DNA of 38,324 bases from Sedimenticola sp. (GCA_026984735.1 JALSRN010000074.1:1-38324), one strand, 5' to 3'. Counted from the first letter of the stretch, positions 26,826 to 34,870 are shown. Numbers and translations: made by a program. Notes: generated by a model from the sequence alone, not told the origin.

Positions 26826-27590
26826 ATGAAGAAGAGCTTTACGAGATCACTGTTGGCGCTGTGGGGGCTGGCGCTGACCTGCCCGGCGGTGTCGGGAGAA
26901 CCGCTCGCCGAAGGAAGCGCGGGCACCGCCCTGCCGGAGGCCGCCGTGAAGGCCGCCGCGGAGCCGGCTGCCGCTACGGCCCCCACGGCGTCCGCATCGG
27001 CGGAAGCGGCGGCGCCCGCGCCGACGGCGCCCCAGAAGACCGACGCTTCAGGGGCCGAGGCGGCCGGGAAGAGCCCGGCCGGCGGGCCGGATAAGACGGC
27101 CTCGCAAGGCCGCTCCGTCGTTTCTTCCGGCAAGGAAGCCGAAACCGCTTCCGTCGAAAAGGAAGGGGCCGGCGTTGCCCCGGCTCCGTCCGCGCCGGAA
27201 CCCGCCGCGGAGCCGGCGCCGCCGCGAAGCAGTTCCCGCGAGGCGCTGCTCCGCTCCATGAGGGAGCGCCGCGACGCCATGCGCAAGCGGATGGAAGAGC
27301 ACCGCCGCCGGATGGAAGCGGAGATGGAGAAGGCGTGGAAGGAGGAGATGGCGCGCCAGCGGGAACTGGAAAAAGAGATGGAGAAGGAGCGCCAGGAGGA
27401 AGAGGCGTGGCTGCGGGCCATGGAGTCGCGCATCGATTCGGCCATCGACAGCGTGGGCCGTCCCTCCGGCCCGCCGGCTTGGCTCGACCAGCCGCCGCCT
27501 CCTCCGGCGTGGGGCGGTCGTCCCTACTACCCCCGGCCCTACTATTACCCCTACTATCCGGGCGGCTACGGCTACCCTCCCGGCCGTTGA
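26826..27590 (+). CDS. Secreted Ala/Pro-rich coiled-coil protein with Tyr/Pro-rich tail, unknown function
   Basis: I do not recognise a family for this 254-residue protein. It has four visible segments. A Sec-type signal peptide (MKKSFTRSLLALWGLALTC, cleavage near VSG-E) comes first. Then a long disordered Ala/Pro/Ser/Glu-rich stretch (about 25-135) follows. Next is a highly charged single helix or coiled coil (about 138-210) dense in Arg, Glu, Lys and Met (MRKRMEEHRRRMEAEMEKAW, then EKEMEKERQEEE). The C-terminal tail is rich in Pro and Tyr (PPPPPAW, then YYPRPYYYPYYPGGYGY). The ATG follows AAGGGGG, a good ribosome site. An extracytoplasmic, possibly surface or envelope, structural role is inferred from composition only. 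Its stop overlaps the convergent methyltransferase by 19 bp. Confidence 0.8.
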   Translation: MKKSFTRSLLALWGLALTCPAVSGEPLAEGSAGTALPEAAVKAAAEPAAATAPTASASAEAAAPAPTAPQKTDASGAEAAGKSPAGGPDKTASQGRSVVSSGKEAETASVEKEGAGVAPAPSAPEPAAEPAPPRSSSREALLRSMRERRDAMRKRMEEHRRRMEAEMEKAWKEEMARQRELEKEMEKERQEEEAWLRAMESRIDSAIDSVGRPSGPPAWLDQPPPPPAWGGRPYYPRPYYYPYYPGGYGYPPGR

Positions 27591-28240
27591 TCCCCGCGAT
27601 TTCCCTGGCGTTCGAGCCTTTCGGCCTCTTCGGCCGAAAGGCGCTTCCAGGGAAGCGGCAGCAGGCCGGGCACTTTCCGGCAGTAGTGGGCGTAGGCTTC
27701 GCCGTGATAGACCTTCAGCTTGCGCTCCTCCAGGCGCGAGCCGACGACGAAATAGAGGCTCGCCAGCGCGGTGCTCACCAGCATCGGGGCGTTGAGGTCG
27801 CGGCTCCAGAGCAGCAACAGGGCGAAGAGGTACCAGGGATGGCGCACGTGGCGATGCAAGGGGGAGATGCGGAAACGTTCCTGATCCTCCACCCGGCGTT
27901 CGCCTTCGCGCAGTTGGCGCAATCCCAGGAACTCCAGGCCGTCGTACCAGCGCAGCGACCAGAAGAATCCTCCCAACGCCAATAGAGCCAGGGCGTCGGC
28001 CAGCCAGCGCCAAGGGCCGCTCCAGCGCAGCACCGGTTCTCCGCCGATGGCGAAAGCGAGCCACAAGGGCGGCACCAGCGCCGCCACCGCCACCAGATTG
28101 AAGAAGAGCCGGTAGGCCGGCATCCAGCGGGGCCGGCGGCAGGCCACCCACCGCTTCACTCGAAGGCTGGCCAGCAGGGAGTGGAGAGCGAAGTAAAGCA
28201 GCCAGAGTCCCGCCAGCCACCACAGGCGCGGGTCGCTCAC
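27572..28240 (-). CDS. Membrane methyltransferase-like protein (ICMT/PEMT family)
   Basis: This 222-residue polytopic protein has about five hydrophobic segments (WWLAGLWLLYFALHSLLA at the N-terminus, LFFNLVAVAALVPPLWLAF, ADALALLALGGFFWSL and others). The C-terminal region RHVRHPWYLFALLLLW ... RLEERKLKVYHGEAYAHYCRKV is the hallmark of isoprenylcysteine carboxyl methyltransferase/phospholipid methyltransferase-like proteins. Substrate is unknown in bacteria. The start is GTG 28240, overlapping the transglycosylase stop (GTGA); the longer frame upstream reads alternate-frame transglycosylase. It overlaps the convergent secreted-protein gene by 19 bp. Confidence 0.82.
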   Translation of the reverse strand: MSDPRLWWLAGLWLLYFALHSLLASLRVKRWVACRRPRWMPAYRLFFNLVAVAALVPPLWLAFAIGGEPVLRWSGPWRWLADALALLALGGFFWSLRWYDGLEFLGLRQLREGERRVEDQERFRISPLHRHVRHPWYLFALLLLWSRDLNAPMLVSTALASLYFVVGSRLEERKLKVYHGEAYAHYCRKVPGLLPLPWKRLSAEEAERLERQGNRGDQRPGG

Positions 28241-28794
28241 AACGCTTCCGCCATCAGTTTTCGAATGCGCCGCACGTAATGGCGGGTCTGACCGGGAACC
28301 AGATCGTCCACCTCTTCCCAGCCCGCCGGTCGGCCCAGCTTGCGGAGGAGCCGGTTGTAGGCGCGGCGAATGCGGAGGTGCCCCGCGTTGTAGGCGCCGA
28401 AAGCAAAAAACAACCGGTCGTTCTCCACCAGGGGCTCGTCCTTCCACTTGTCGTAGAGGTAGCGGTCGTAATAGATGGCGGCGGCGATGTTCCAGCGCGG
28501 CTGCTGCAGGTCGCGCAGGGCGGGATTCTTCTTGCGGATGTATTCGAAAGTGGTGGGCATGATCTGCATGATCCCCACCGCTCCCGAGCGGCTGCGCGCC
28601 TGGGGGTCCAGCCCCGATTCGGCGATGCCCTGGGCCTTGAACCAGCGCCAGTCGATGGCGGGGCCGAAATAGTGCTTGGCGTATTTGCGGAAGTGACGGT
28701 CGTACTGGTTCGTCCAGTGCTTGTGCTCCACCCCCTTGAAGCCGGCGGCCAGCGCCAGGGTGGGAAGGAAAAGCAGCAGCAGGCTGCGGGCCAT
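28237..28794 (-). CDS. Lytic transglycosylase (SLT domain)
   Basis: This 185-residue SLT-fold enzyme should cleave the MurNAc-GlcNAc bond of peptidoglycan to form 1,6-anhydro ends. It has a signal peptide (MARSLLLLFLPTLALA), the catalytic Glu in FKAQGIAESGLDP (about 52-64), the SGAVGIMQIMPTTF motif (about 70-83), and AFGAYNAGHLRIRRA (about 131). Compact size resembles MltE- or single-domain SLT proteins. The ATG directly follows the DUF350 stop, and the stop overlaps the next GTG start, so the three genes form a tightly coupled envelope unit. Confidence 0.92.
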   Translation of the reverse strand: MARSLLLLFLPTLALAAGFKGVEHKHWTNQYDRHFRKYAKHYFGPAIDWRWFKAQGIAESGLDPQARSRSGAVGIMQIMPTTFEYIRKKNPALRDLQQPRWNIAAAIYYDRYLYDKWKDEPLVENDRLFFAFGAYNAGHLRIRRAYNRLLRKLGRPAGWEEVDDLVPGQTRHYVRRIRKLMAEAL

Positions 28795-29025
28795 TCAGTT
28801 CAGCCCCAGGCCGATGACCAGCCCCATGGCGGTGCCGATGCCGATGAACATTCCCATGATCATCAATCCCACCGCCTGGTTTCCCCGCGACAACTGCTCG
28901 GGAATGGAGAAGTTGACGATGTGGCTGAAGACCTTGCAGCCGAGCCACATGAAGAGCAGGGTCAGCAGCCCGCCCATGCAGGCGTAAAGGATGTTGAGCA
29001 GCACCGGATCGAGGGATGCGGACAT
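28795..29025 (-). CDS. DUF350 family small membrane protein
   Basis: The 76-residue product has two hydrophobic helices (LLNILYACMGGLLTLLFMWLG at about 9-29 and AVGLMIMGMFIGIGTAMGLV at about 51-70) around a conserved loop, NFSIPEQLSRGNQ. The RGNxAVG pattern is the DUF350 signature. The function of the family is unknown. Its stop codon is immediately followed by the transglycosylase ATG, indicating co-translation. Confidence 0.8.
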   Translation of the reverse strand: MSASLDPVLLNILYACMGGLLTLLFMWLGCKVFSHIVNFSIPEQLSRGNQAVGLMIMGMFIGIGTAMGLVIGLGLN

Positions 29026-29092
29026 GAAAGGCTCCTGATCGCCGGGGAGGATTCGATGGTAGCCTTCGTCCGGGAAAGAGACAAGGCGCCGG

Positions 29093-29758
29093 TCATTTGC
29101 CGCGCAGATACTCCTCGTCGGAAAAGGAGGCGATCCAGTGGGGCTTGTAAGCCACGATGATGGCGGCGAGCCAGCCGTTGAGCATGCTTTCCGGGAAAGC
29201 CATCATGGGGATCATCTGCACGAAGTTCTGCTTGATGGCGTACCAGGGAAAGATTTCCAGCCACAGCAGGCTTCCCACCACCAGCAGGGAGGCGACAAGG
29301 AAGACCAAGCCGCCGGTGAGAAAGGCGTTCACCAGCACATAGACGAAGAAGTGCTTGGGCGCATAGGCGCGGGTGAGACCGAGCACCACTTGGGTGAGCG
29401 AGGCGGGCAGGATCACCACCACGAAAAGCGAGAGAGGAAGCGCGCCCCAGTCGCCGAGGCCGACGAGGGTGATGGCCAGCAGCGCGATGGAACCGGCCAG
29501 CACGGCGAGCGACCAGCGCAGCATGAGGGTGACGATCACCATCCCGGACAGATGCCAGAAAAAGCCCGGCTGCAGCTCCACCCGCATGTTCCAGAGGAAG
29601 AACAGAAACACCATGGTGCCCAGCCAGACGTTCTGCTGGCGCTGGTCGCGCAGCCTTGTCCAGTCGGCCCAGCGCAGGGCATAGAAGAGGGCGAGGCCGT
29701 CCAGAACCCAGAAAGGGGCCAGCCAAATGGGATGAAAGAAGCTTCCGGACAACTCCAT
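29093..29758 (-). CDS. CbiM-like integral membrane protein (energy-coupling factor permease-like, COG3235)
   Basis: This 221-residue protein has six or seven hydrophobic segments and the CbiM-like features HLSGMVIVTLMLRWSLAVLAG (split across about 69-89) and MAFPESMLNGWLAAIIVAYKP near the C-terminus. COG3235 members resemble the membrane subunit of cobalt/nickel ECF transporters, but here no ATPase or CbiQ-like gene is next to it, and the metal-binding N-terminal His motif of true CbiM (MHIMEG) is absent. The ATG 29758 (MELSGSFFHPIW) has GAGGAG upstream, rather far (12 nt). The DUF350 gene follows after 67 bp on the same strand. Confidence 0.72.
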   Translation of the reverse strand: MELSGSFFHPIWLAPFWVLDGLALFYALRWADWTRLRDQRQQNVWLGTMVFLFFLWNMRVELQPGFFWHLSGMVIVTLMLRWSLAVLAGSIALLAITLVGLGDWGALPLSLFVVVILPASLTQVVLGLTRAYAPKHFFVYVLVNAFLTGGLVFLVASLLVVGSLLWLEIFPWYAIKQNFVQMIPMMAFPESMLNGWLAAIIVAYKPHWIASFSDEEYLRGK

Positions 29759-29892
29759 CGCTCGAAGCGACTCCTCTCGATCATGTAAGGTTATGGGGAG
29801 CCAAGACGGCCTCGTCGTGCTCGACTCGCCTCGTCCTGGCCTCAATGCGTGGAGTAGGGCAGTCTACGGCAGGAGGGAGCCCGCCACATTGA

Positions 29893-32184
29893 CTAATGCC
29901 AATCTTCGCCGATTCGGCCGGGATGTTCTTTTTCCCGCTCCAAGAGCACCGTGGCCTCTTCGGCGGTGAGCGGCAGACCGAAGAGGAACCCCTGCGCCTC
30001 GTCGCAGCCCGCTTCCGTCAAAAATCGGCGTTGCGCTTCGGTCTCCACCCCTTCGGCGAGCACTTTCAGTCCAAGGGTCTTTCCCAGGGCGATGACCGCC
30101 CGGACGATGGCCGGGTCGTTTTCGTCATTGGGGAGGCCGGCGATGAAGGAGCGGTCGATCTTCAGCCGGGACAGGGGCAGGCTCTTCAGATAGGAGAGGG
30201 AGGAACAGCCGGTGCCGAAATCGTCGATGGCGAGCTCGATGCCCATGCTGCGCAGGCGCTCCATGGCGGCGATGGAGAGCTCCTTCCGCCCCATGACGAA
30301 GTTCTCCCGCACCTCGAACTCCAGCACCCGGGCGGGGCAGCCGGTCTCCTCCAGAATGCGGCTCACCCGCTCCAACAGGCCGGAATCGCGCAGCTGGCGG
30401 CAGGAGAGATTGACCGCCAGCCGTTCCACTCTCAGCCCCGCCTCTTCCCACGCCACCGCCTGGCGGCAAATGGCGGTGAGCATCTGGGCGCCGAGGCGCT
30501 CCATCAGGCCCAGCTCCTCGGCAACCGGCAGGAACCGTTCCGGAGCGATCTGCCCCAACTCTTCGTCATGCCAGCGCAACAGCGCCTCGAAGCCTGCCAG
30601 GCGGCCGTCGGCGAGGATCACCACCGGTTGGAAGCGAATCTCCAGCGTCTCGTTGGCCACCGCTTTGCGCAACGCGCTTTCCAGCTTGGCGCGCGCCACC
30701 GTCTCCTGGGTCATGCTCTGGTCGTAGAACTGGTAGCTGTTTCGCCCCGCCGCCTTGGCACGGAACATGGCGGTGTCGGCGTTGCGCAACAGCGTCTGGG
30801 CGTCCTTCCCGTCTTGGGGAAAGAGGCTGATGCCGATACTGAAGGTGACGGTGAAGCGTTGGCCCCGCAAATCGAACGGTTCTTCGAAGACGGCGGAAAG
30901 GTGCTGGACTCCGGCGATCACGTCGGCGGGTTCGTTCAGCCCTTCCATGATCACGGCGAACTCGTCGCCGCCGATGCGGGCCACGGTATCGCTCTCGCGC
31001 ACCGCCTTGCGCAGCCGCTGGGAAACCTGCTCGAGCAGCGCATCTCCGAGCGCGTGGCCGAAGGTGTCGTTGATCTGTTTGAATTGGTCCAGATCCAGAA
31101 AGAGGAGCGCGCCTCCCTTCTTCTGACGGCGGCTGCGCTGGATGGCGTGTTCGAGCCGGTCGAAAAAGAGCAGTCGGTTGGGCAGGCCGGTGAGCGGGTC
31201 GTGGTGGGCCAGATGATCGAGACGGCGCTGTTTGCGTTCCAGCTCGGCGGTGCGCTGCTTGAGCAGAAAGCGGAACAGCAACGCCAGCGAGAGCAGCAGC
31301 AGGCCGACGCTCAACGTGATTACCACGCCCCACCCCAGCCACCGGCTCAGGCGGCTGCGCTCGGGTGGGGCCAGCCAGCGCAGCATGGCGGCGTGGTAGG
31401 GCGAATCGCGATCCTGCTTCCAGGCGCGGAGATAGTCGTCGATCACCGGCAGCAGCGAGGCGCCGGCGGCACGGCGGCTGGCGGCGATGTAGAGCAGAGA
31501 GGGGCGGACCAGCACCGAGGACTCTTTCAGGCCGAATCGGTCGGCGTTGCGCCATCCGAAATAGGTGTTGACCAGCCCCGCCCGGGCCTGGCCGTCCCGC
31601 ACCAGGCGGAGCACCTCCCCCATCTCGTCGGTCTCCAGGAAGCGAGGGTGGATGCCGAGTGCCTCCACCTTCTTGCGCAACGCCTGGTACTGGATGCTTT
31701 GGCGCACCACCGCCACGCGAGCGTCGTCGAGGGCCTTGATGGAGTAGAGAGGCTGGTCGGGGCGGGTGTAGAAGACCGACCAGCTGGAGAGCGCCACCTC
31801 CTTTCCGAAAGCGAAGCGCCGCGCCCGTTCGGCGGAGTAGGCGACGTCGGGCAGCAGGTCGAGATCGCCCTTTTCCAGCAGCTCCAGGCAGCGCACCCAT
31901 TCACAAGGCCGGTATTTCAGCCGCCACCCCTCTTTCCGGGCCATCTCCTCAAGGAGATCGATGAAAAATCCGGCCGGTCGGCCGGATTCGTCGAGAAAGA
32001 CCTTTGGGCTGTTGCGGTACACTCCCACCGCCACGGTCTGGCCGGCCGGCACCGGAGAGGCTCCGAGGAGGGCGGAAACGAGGAGGAACAGCCGAAACAG
32101 TCGGTGGAAACGGGGTTCTTTTCGAGGAAGCAAAAACACGAAACTCCTGGGTTGCGAGCCTGTCGGGGCGATACGAAAGATCAC
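29893..32184 (-). CDS. Periplasmic-sensor diguanylate cyclase/phosphodiesterase (SBP_bac_3-TM-GGDEF-EAL)
   Basis: This is a 763-residue c-di-GMP turnover protein. A hydrophobic signal segment (about 28-48) leads a periplasmic solute-binding-protein family 3 domain (about 50-270; VAVGVYRNSPKVFLDESGRP and DLLPDVAYSAER). One transmembrane helix (about 284-308) connects to cytoplasmic GGDEF (GGDEF at 405-409, intact) with the inhibitory I-site RESD (396-399). The EAL domain follows (GFEALLRW, EAL 533-535; IDDFGTGCSSLSYLKSLP; KIDRSF; LAEGVET), with active-site residues apparently kept. Both activities may be functional, so net output cannot be predicted. The periplasmic domain suggests sensing of an amino-acid-like ligand. 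The start at 32184 is the first ATG and leaves about 25 residues before the hydrophobic core. Confidence 0.93.
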   Translation of the reverse strand: MIFRIAPTGSQPRSFVFLLPRKEPRFHRLFRLFLLVSALLGASPVPAGQTVAVGVYRNSPKVFLDESGRPAGFFIDLLEEMARKEGWRLKYRPCEWVRCLELLEKGDLDLLPDVAYSAERARRFAFGKEVALSSWSVFYTRPDQPLYSIKALDDARVAVVRQSIQYQALRKKVEALGIHPRFLETDEMGEVLRLVRDGQARAGLVNTYFGWRNADRFGLKESSVLVRPSLLYIAASRRAAGASLLPVIDDYLRAWKQDRDSPYHAAMLRWLAPPERSRLSRWLGWGVVITLSVGLLLLSLALLFRFLLKQRTAELERKQRRLDHLAHHDPLTGLPNRLLFFDRLEHAIQRSRRQKKGGALLFLDLDQFKQINDTFGHALGDALLEQVSQRLRKAVRESDTVARIGGDEFAVIMEGLNEPADVIAGVQHLSAVFEEPFDLRGQRFTVTFSIGISLFPQDGKDAQTLLRNADTAMFRAKAAGRNSYQFYDQSMTQETVARAKLESALRKAVANETLEIRFQPVVILADGRLAGFEALLRWHDEELGQIAPERFLPVAEELGLMERLGAQMLTAICRQAVAWEEAGLRVERLAVNLSCRQLRDSGLLERVSRILEETGCPARVLEFEVRENFVMGRKELSIAAMERLRSMGIELAIDDFGTGCSSLSYLKSLPLSRLKIDRSFIAGLPNDENDPAIVRAVIALGKTLGLKVLAEGVETEAQRRFLTEAGCDEAQGFLFGLPLTAEEATVLLEREKEHPGRIGEDWH

Positions 32185-32309
32185 GAGGCTCCCGTTCTTG
32201 CGCCGTCTTCCTGGGAAGCATGGAAGCCAGCTTCGAAAAGTATATCAGCCCTTTCCGGCGGGGGCAGCACAAGCCTTTGAATCCCAATAAAAACCGTGCA
32301 TTGCCGTTG

Positions 32310-32337
32310 TTGTTTCGTGAAACCGTCCGCATATAAT
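32310..32337 (+). promoter_or_regulatory. Predicted sigma-70 promoter of the PP-loop/tusA/CDF unit
   Basis: TTGTTT (32310-32315), 16-bp spacer and a perfect TATAAT (32332-32337) sit 31 bp before the ATG at 32369, in the 184-bp divergent spacer with the GGDEF-EAL gene. The -35 is only 3/6. Confidence 0.55.
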
Positions 32338-32368
32338 TGACGCTCCTCTTCCTGTTTTTTCCTCCCCA

Positions 32369-33415
32369 ATGATCGCCACGCCTCGCAAAGCGGTAGCCCT
32401 GGTCTCCGGCGGACTCGACTCCATGCTGGCCGTAAAGGTCGTCCAGGAACAGGGGGTCCATGTGGAGGGCATCAACTTCTTCACCGGTTTCTGCGTGGAG
32501 GGGCACACCCACGCCATTCGCAAGAAAGACCGAAAGAAACCCAAGCGTAACAACGCCTTGTGGGTGGCGGAGCAGCTCGGCATCAAGCTTCACATCATCG
32601 ACATCGTGGAGGAGTACAAGGAGGTGGTGTTCAATCCCAAATACGGCTACGGCGCCAACCTCAATCCCTGCCTCGACTGCAAGATCTTCATGGTGAAGAA
32701 AGCGAAAGAGTGGATGGAGGCCCACGGTTTCGACTTCATCATCACCGGCGAGGTGGTGGGCCAGCGCCCCAAGTCCCAGCGGCGGGACACGCTGCCGGTG
32801 GTGCAGCGCGATTCCGGAATCGGCGACCGGTTGCTGCGCCCTCTTTGCGCCAAGAACCTGCCTCCCACCTTGCCCGAGCGCGAGGGGTGGGTGGACCGCG
32901 AGCGGCTTTACGACTTCTCGGGGCGCACCCGCAAGCCGCAGATCGCCCTGGCCCGGCGGTTCGGCATCGAAGACTACGCCCAGCCGGCGGGCGGCTGCTG
33001 CTTCCTCACCGATGCCCAGTACTCGGCGAAGCTTCAGGACCTCTGGAGCGCCCGTGGCGCCAAAGAGTACGAGATGGACGACATCATGCTGCTCAAGGTG
33101 GGGCGCCACATCCGCCCCGCCCCGGAATTCAAGCTCATCGTCTCGCGGGAGGAGGGGGAAGGCAACTTCCTGCAGGGTTACCGCTACCGCTACCCCAGCC
33201 TCAAGACGGTGAGCCATGCGGGCCCCCTGGCGCTCATCGACGGCACCGTGGACGAGGCCGGCCTGGAACTGGCGGCGCGCATCGTCGCCCGCTACAGCCA
33301 GGGAAAGAGCGCGCCCGAGGTGGAGCTGGAGTTTCGCGACGCCGAGGGCGCCAGCCGCACGCTAAAGGTGGCGCCGCTGCCGCCCCACGAGTTGAAGCGG
33401 GAGTGGATGCTGTGA
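32369..33415 (+). CDS. PP-loop ATPase, MnmA/ThiI-like tRNA-thiolation family, with C-terminal NFACT-R-like domain
   Basis: The 348-residue protein starts with an N-type PP-loop (SGGLDS, 13-18), which adenylates a substrate before sulfur transfer. Candidate sulfur-handling cysteines are NPCLDCK (Cys101, Cys104) and AGGCC (Cys210-Cys211). The region from about 240, with LLKVGRHIRPAPEFKLIVSR and GEGNFLQGYRY, resembles the NFACT-R RNA-binding module known to be fused to ThiI/MnmA-like enzymes. It is distinct from canonical MnmA. The next gene, overlapping by 4 bp, encodes a TusA-like sulfur carrier, which strongly supports a sulfur-transfer role. Target (tRNA s2U, s4U or another substrate) is inferred, not shown. 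Confidence 0.82.
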   Translation: MIATPRKAVALVSGGLDSMLAVKVVQEQGVHVEGINFFTGFCVEGHTHAIRKKDRKKPKRNNALWVAEQLGIKLHIIDIVEEYKEVVFNPKYGYGANLNPCLDCKIFMVKKAKEWMEAHGFDFIITGEVVGQRPKSQRRDTLPVVQRDSGIGDRLLRPLCAKNLPPTLPEREGWVDRERLYDFSGRTRKPQIALARRFGIEDYAQPAGGCCFLTDAQYSAKLQDLWSARGAKEYEMDDIMLLKVGRHIRPAPEFKLIVSREEGEGNFLQGYRYRYPSLKTVSHAGPLALIDGTVDEAGLELAARIVARYSQGKSAPEVELEFRDAEGASRTLKVAPLPPHELKREWML

Positions 33416-33645
33416 CCCGGGAGGTGCTCGACTGCCGCCGTCTGCTCTGTCCCATGCCGGTGATCCGTGTGCAGGACCGGGTGGCCGGCCTGCAGCCGGG
33501 CGACGAGCTGGAGGTGGTCTGCACCGATCCGGGCGTGTTGCAGGACATCCCCGCCTGGTGCCGCATCAACGGCCATCGGGTGACCGAGATGCGGGAGGCG
33601 CGGGGCGAATACATCCTCCGGCTGCGGGTGGGAGAGGCGGAGTGA
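33412..33645 (+). CDS. TusA-family sulfur carrier protein
   Basis: The 77-residue protein has the TusA/SirA fold signature: VLDCRRLLCPMPVIRVQD, with Cys13 of the CPxP motif as the predicted persulfide carrier, followed by LQPGDELEVVCTDPGVLQDIPAWCRINGH. It starts at GTG 33412 overlapping the PP-loop gene stop, and its stop overlaps the CDF gene GTG. TusA relays sulfur from cysteine desulfurase or rhodanese to acceptors. Here it probably feeds the upstream PP-loop enzyme. In sulfur oxidisers TusA also serves dissimilatory sulfur metabolism, an alternative not supported by these neighbours. Confidence 0.92.
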   Translation: MTREVLDCRRLLCPMPVIRVQDRVAGLQPGDELEVVCTDPGVLQDIPAWCRINGHRVTEMREARGEYILRLRVGEAE

Positions 33646-34808
33646 GCCGTGTCACGGACGCCTCGTCGCAAAGGGAGGAGCGGCGCGACGCTTCCACCCG
33701 GGTGGCCCTGGTGGGTGCGGTGGTCAATCTGCTGCTCAGCGCTTTGAAGGTGGGCGTGGGGTTCGTCGGCCACTCCCAGGCGCTGATCGTGGACGGCATC
33801 CACTCCCTCTCGGATCTGCTCACCGACGTGTTGGTGGTGGTGGCGTCGCGCCATGCGGCCCACGGCCCCGACGAAGCGCACCCCTACGGCCACGGTCGCT
33901 TCGAAACCGCGGCCACCCTGGCGCTGGGCGCCTTTCTGGTGCTCATCGCCGGGGGCATCCTGTGGAACTCCCTCGAGCGGCTGGGCCACCCCGGCGAGGC
34001 TTGGCGCCCCGAGGCCATCGCGCTCTATGCCGCCCTGCTCTCCATTTTGAGCAAGGAGGCGCTCTTCTGGTACACCAGGATCGTGGCCCGGCGCATCCGC
34101 TCGGATCTGCTCATGGCCAACGCCTGGCACCATCGCTCCGACGCCGTCTCCTCCATCGTGGTGCTGGTGGGGGTGGGCGGCGCGCTGCTGGGGCTCCTCT
34201 GGCTCGACCTGGTGGCGGCGCTCATCGTCGGCTTCATGGTGGCCAAGATCGGCTGGGATCTGGGTTGGGGGGCCATGCGCGAACTGGTGGACGAGGCGCT
34301 GGAGGAGGAGAAGGTGAGGGCGATCCGCGGCGCCATCCTCGATCTTCCCGGCGTCAGCTCCATCCATATGTTGCGCACCCGCCGCCAGGGGCACGAGGCG
34401 ATGGCCGACGTCCACGTGCAGGTGGCGCCTTGGATCTCGGTCTCGGAAGGCCACATGATGGCGCTGGCGGTGGAGGAGCGGATCAAGGGGGCGGTGGAGG
34501 AGGTGACCGACGTCACCGTGCACATCGACCCCGAAGACGACGAGGAGCAGCCCAGCTGCCAGGGCCTGCCCCTGCGCCAGCAGGTGCTCGAGGAGCTGCA
34601 AGAGGCCTGGAAGCCCCTGCGCTGCCTCGGCCGGCAGGAGCGGATCCAGCTGCACTATCTGGCCGGCGCCATCTCTGTGGAGGTCTTCTTTCCCCTGGCC
34701 TGCTTCGAAAGCGCGGAACGCGCCGCCGAGCTGCAGCGGCGCATGCGCGAAGCGCTGGCCGAGCGGTCCTACTATCGCGAGGTGAGACTCTTCTTCGGGC
34801 CTCCCTAA
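33642..34808 (+). CDS. Cation diffusion facilitator (CDF) family metal transporter
   Basis: This 388-residue inner-membrane proton/divalent-metal antiporter has about six helices in residues 20-205. The conserved metal-site helices are LIVDGIHSLSDLLTD (helix II, about 48-62) and NAWHHRSDAVSS (helix V). A cytoplasmic ferredoxin-like domain (EEEKVRAIRGAILDLPGV, ADVHVQVAPWISVSEGH, VTVHIDPEDDEEQ) follows. About 95 extra residues at the C-terminus (from about 295) exceed a minimal FieF-type protein (300). They look like a second small alpha/beta domain (LQLHYLAGAISVEVFFPL-like). The start GTG 33642 overlaps the tusA stop (GTGA). Metal specificity is unknown. Confidence 0.93.
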   Translation: MSRVTDASSQREERRDASTRVALVGAVVNLLLSALKVGVGFVGHSQALIVDGIHSLSDLLTDVLVVVASRHAAHGPDEAHPYGHGRFETAATLALGAFLVLIAGGILWNSLERLGHPGEAWRPEAIALYAALLSILSKEALFWYTRIVARRIRSDLLMANAWHHRSDAVSSIVVLVGVGGALLGLLWLDLVAALIVGFMVAKIGWDLGWGAMRELVDEALEEEKVRAIRGAILDLPGVSSIHMLRTRRQGHEAMADVHVQVAPWISVSEGHMMALAVEERIKGAVEEVTDVTVHIDPEDDEEQPSCQGLPLRQQVLEELQEAWKPLRCLGRQERIQLHYLAGAISVEVFFPLACFESAERAAELQRRMREALAERSYYREVRLFFGPP

Positions 34809-34821
34809 TTCGAGCCCTTCC

Positions 34822-34838
34822 TGCACCACGATTGTGCG
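34822..34838. promoter_or_regulatory. NtrC-type enhancer site 1 of glnA
   Basis: TGCACCACGATTGTGCG matches the NtrC dyad TGCAC-N7-GTGCA in both GCAC and GTGC half-sites with the correct 7-bp spacing. It is centred at 34830, about 155 bp upstream of the predicted glnA start of transcription. Confidence 0.7.
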
Positions 34839-34853
34839 CGGTGGAGGGGCTTC

Positions 34854-34870
34854 CGCACCATTGTGGTCCG
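34854..34870. promoter_or_regulatory. NtrC-type enhancer site 2 of glnA
   Basis: CGCACCATTGTGGTCCG has a perfect GCAC half-site and a 3/4 second half-site (GTCC) with the 7-bp spacing. Its centre (34862) is 32 bp, three helical turns, from site 1, the same arrangement as the E. coli glnA enhancer. Confidence 0.65.
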
